From positions 21,840,444 through 21,904,443 of the forward strand of contig CM051020.1 in the NCBI GenBank assembly GCA_027704905.1: a DNA stretch of 64,000 nt, written 5' to 3'. Within the stretch, counting starts at the first letter, position 1. Each line of letters begins with the position of its first letter. A program made the translations under genes and the position numbers. The notes beneath the pieces are model-generated. The model did not search any database. It saw only the letters and a list, made by a program, of their open reading frames with translations, and was not told the origin of the DNA. Shown here one piece after another: positions 62,897-64,000 of the stretch. The DNA comes from Muraenolepis orangiensis (lineage: Eukaryota; Chordata; Actinopteri; Gadiformes; Muraenolepididae).

Positions 62897-63141
62897 GAGG
62901 AGGAGGAGGAGGAGGAGGAGGAGGAGGAGGAGGAGGAGGAGGAGGAGGAGGAGGAGGAGGAGGAGGAGGAGGAGGAGGAGGAGGAGGAGGAGGAGGAGGA
63001 GGAGGAGGAGGAGGAGGAGGAGGAGGAGGAGGAGGAGGAGGAGGAGGAGGAGGAGGAGGAGGAGGAGGAGGAGGAGGAGGAGGAGGAGGAGGAGGAGGAG
63101 GAGGAGGAGGAGGAGGAGGAGGAGGAGGAGGAGGAGGAGGA
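62897..63141. repeat. (GGA)n trinucleotide tract
   Basis: About 82 pure GGA triplets in ABI1 intron 2; gives spurious poly-Glu, poly-Arg, poly-Ser and poly-Pro frames. Confidence 0.98.
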
Positions 63142-64000
63142 AACAAGCAGTTCCAGGTGTGACCTAGATCCTCCGTTTTGTTTTTGAGATGGACGTGGCA
63201 AAATGGAGGGTCAAGAAATATTGTAAAACAAGGACAAAGAATGTGTGTGTAGGAGCCATAGAGAATATATGGTTGTGTCAATGTGTGTTCATGCAGTCTG
63301 TTTTCTTTGCCTTGTCTTATTCCCGCTACCTCCCAGATATCTAGTCTCTTCTCCCAACCATTCATAGTCCTACTTTGTGGATGTCAACAAAACAAGGGCT
63401 GGGGAAACTAACGGAACAGTAGCTAAACGGATGGGTCAGAGTTCCAAAGCGGTACCGTGTTCTGGGAAGAGTAGCAGGAAGTTCTGAAGGCATACGTTTG
63501 ACAGTCATTCAGCGTCATGTGAATCCTCTACCTGAATGTTTGCAGCTACCCAAGCCCAGAGTTCTCAGGCTCAAGGCCAAGCTGAGTGCCAGACCAACTG
63601 CCAGCAGATAGAACATGCTTGTTGAAGAAGTAGTCTGCAGAAGTGAACCCCAGCCAATCCAGCGAGACTTAACTTGAAAGAGGCTGTCTGTTATGCAGTC
63701 AGTGTTGAGAAGAGCTGTGAAGACTTCCATTTAAAGATGGGGTATTACAGAAAGCCGGTTTGCCTAGTTTGGGCATACGTTTCCCTGTCAGGTCGTTACT
63801 TAAGAGACGTGTAAACAATACACTATGTTGCTTGGTTTTCCTTGAGGAATGCTGCCAGGGAAATCAGAATAGATGAAACCGAGTAGTCCGGATCCACGCC
63901 AGTTATGACGTCACCTCTTGTGACATCACAGCTCTTTAAGTTTTCCATTTGGGTCCATGCAGTAGTGTGTTAGTGATTGTGAAGAAGGCTGGGCCTACAA
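63142..64000. other. ABI1 intron 2, right edge
   Basis: No exon, RNA gene or clear mobile element seen. Confidence 0.5.

Noticed and set aside
62772..63365. Poly-Glu, poly-Arg, poly-Ser and poly-Pro frames
   Set aside because: Products of the GGA repeat; no gene context.

Overview
The window is vertebrate nuclear DNA, almost certainly from a ray-finned (teleost-type) fish. The evidence is spliced genes with GT-AG introns, four clearly recognisable vertebrate orthologues (YME1L1, MASTL, ACBD5, ABI1), fish-style tRNA-derived SINE relics and an RTE-like LINE, and very long dinucleotide repeats. The species cannot be named from the sequence. No bacterial, plasmid or phage features are present.

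Layout. 1-3904 (+) is the 3' part of an animal type I polyketide synthase (PKS) gene. It faces a second, complete PKS paralogue on the minus strand (13777 to 5116, six exons), so the two genes are tail to tail with only about 1.2 kb between stop codons. The last intron of the second PKS is mostly a non-autonomous hAT transposon with a perfect 8-bp target duplication. YME1L1 (mitochondrial i-AAA protease, minus, 27478 to 15198, 18 coding exons) carries a nearly intact RTE-like LINE in intron 5. MASTL (Greatwall kinase, plus, 28323 to 36913, 12 coding exons) is divergent from YME1L1 across an 845-bp shared upstream region holding a CACGTCC-rich minisatellite. ACBD5 (peroxisomal tail-anchored acyl-CoA-binding protein, minus, 47899 to 39221, 11 coding exons) converges on MASTL. 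ABI1 (Abl interactor 1, plus) starts at 48831; its first two coding exons are present and the rest lies beyond the right edge.

The PKS pair is the unusual gene content. Each gene shows the KS-AT-DH-(ER-like)-KR-ACP order of an iterative animal PKS as far as it is visible. Both lack a thioesterase, and both have an ER-like fold that has lost the glycine-rich NADPH motif. The other four genes are housekeeping genes (mitochondrial proteostasis, mitotic entry, peroxisome-ER lipid contact, actin regulation) with no evident functional link to the PKSs; YME1L1-MASTL-ACBD5 is also a vertebrate syntenic block.

The other striking property is the tandem-repeat load. Long dinucleotide repeats and minisatellites lie at, or within a few bases of, splice junctions in YME1L1, MASTL and ACBD5. 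In several cases the repeat itself supplies the polypyrimidine tract, the GT donor, or multiple decoy copies of the splice site. Several perfect palindromes or hairpins (12-18 bp arms) are scattered through introns. ABI1 introns 1 and 2 hold mostly repeats, SINE/LINE relics and a 245-bp GGA tract.
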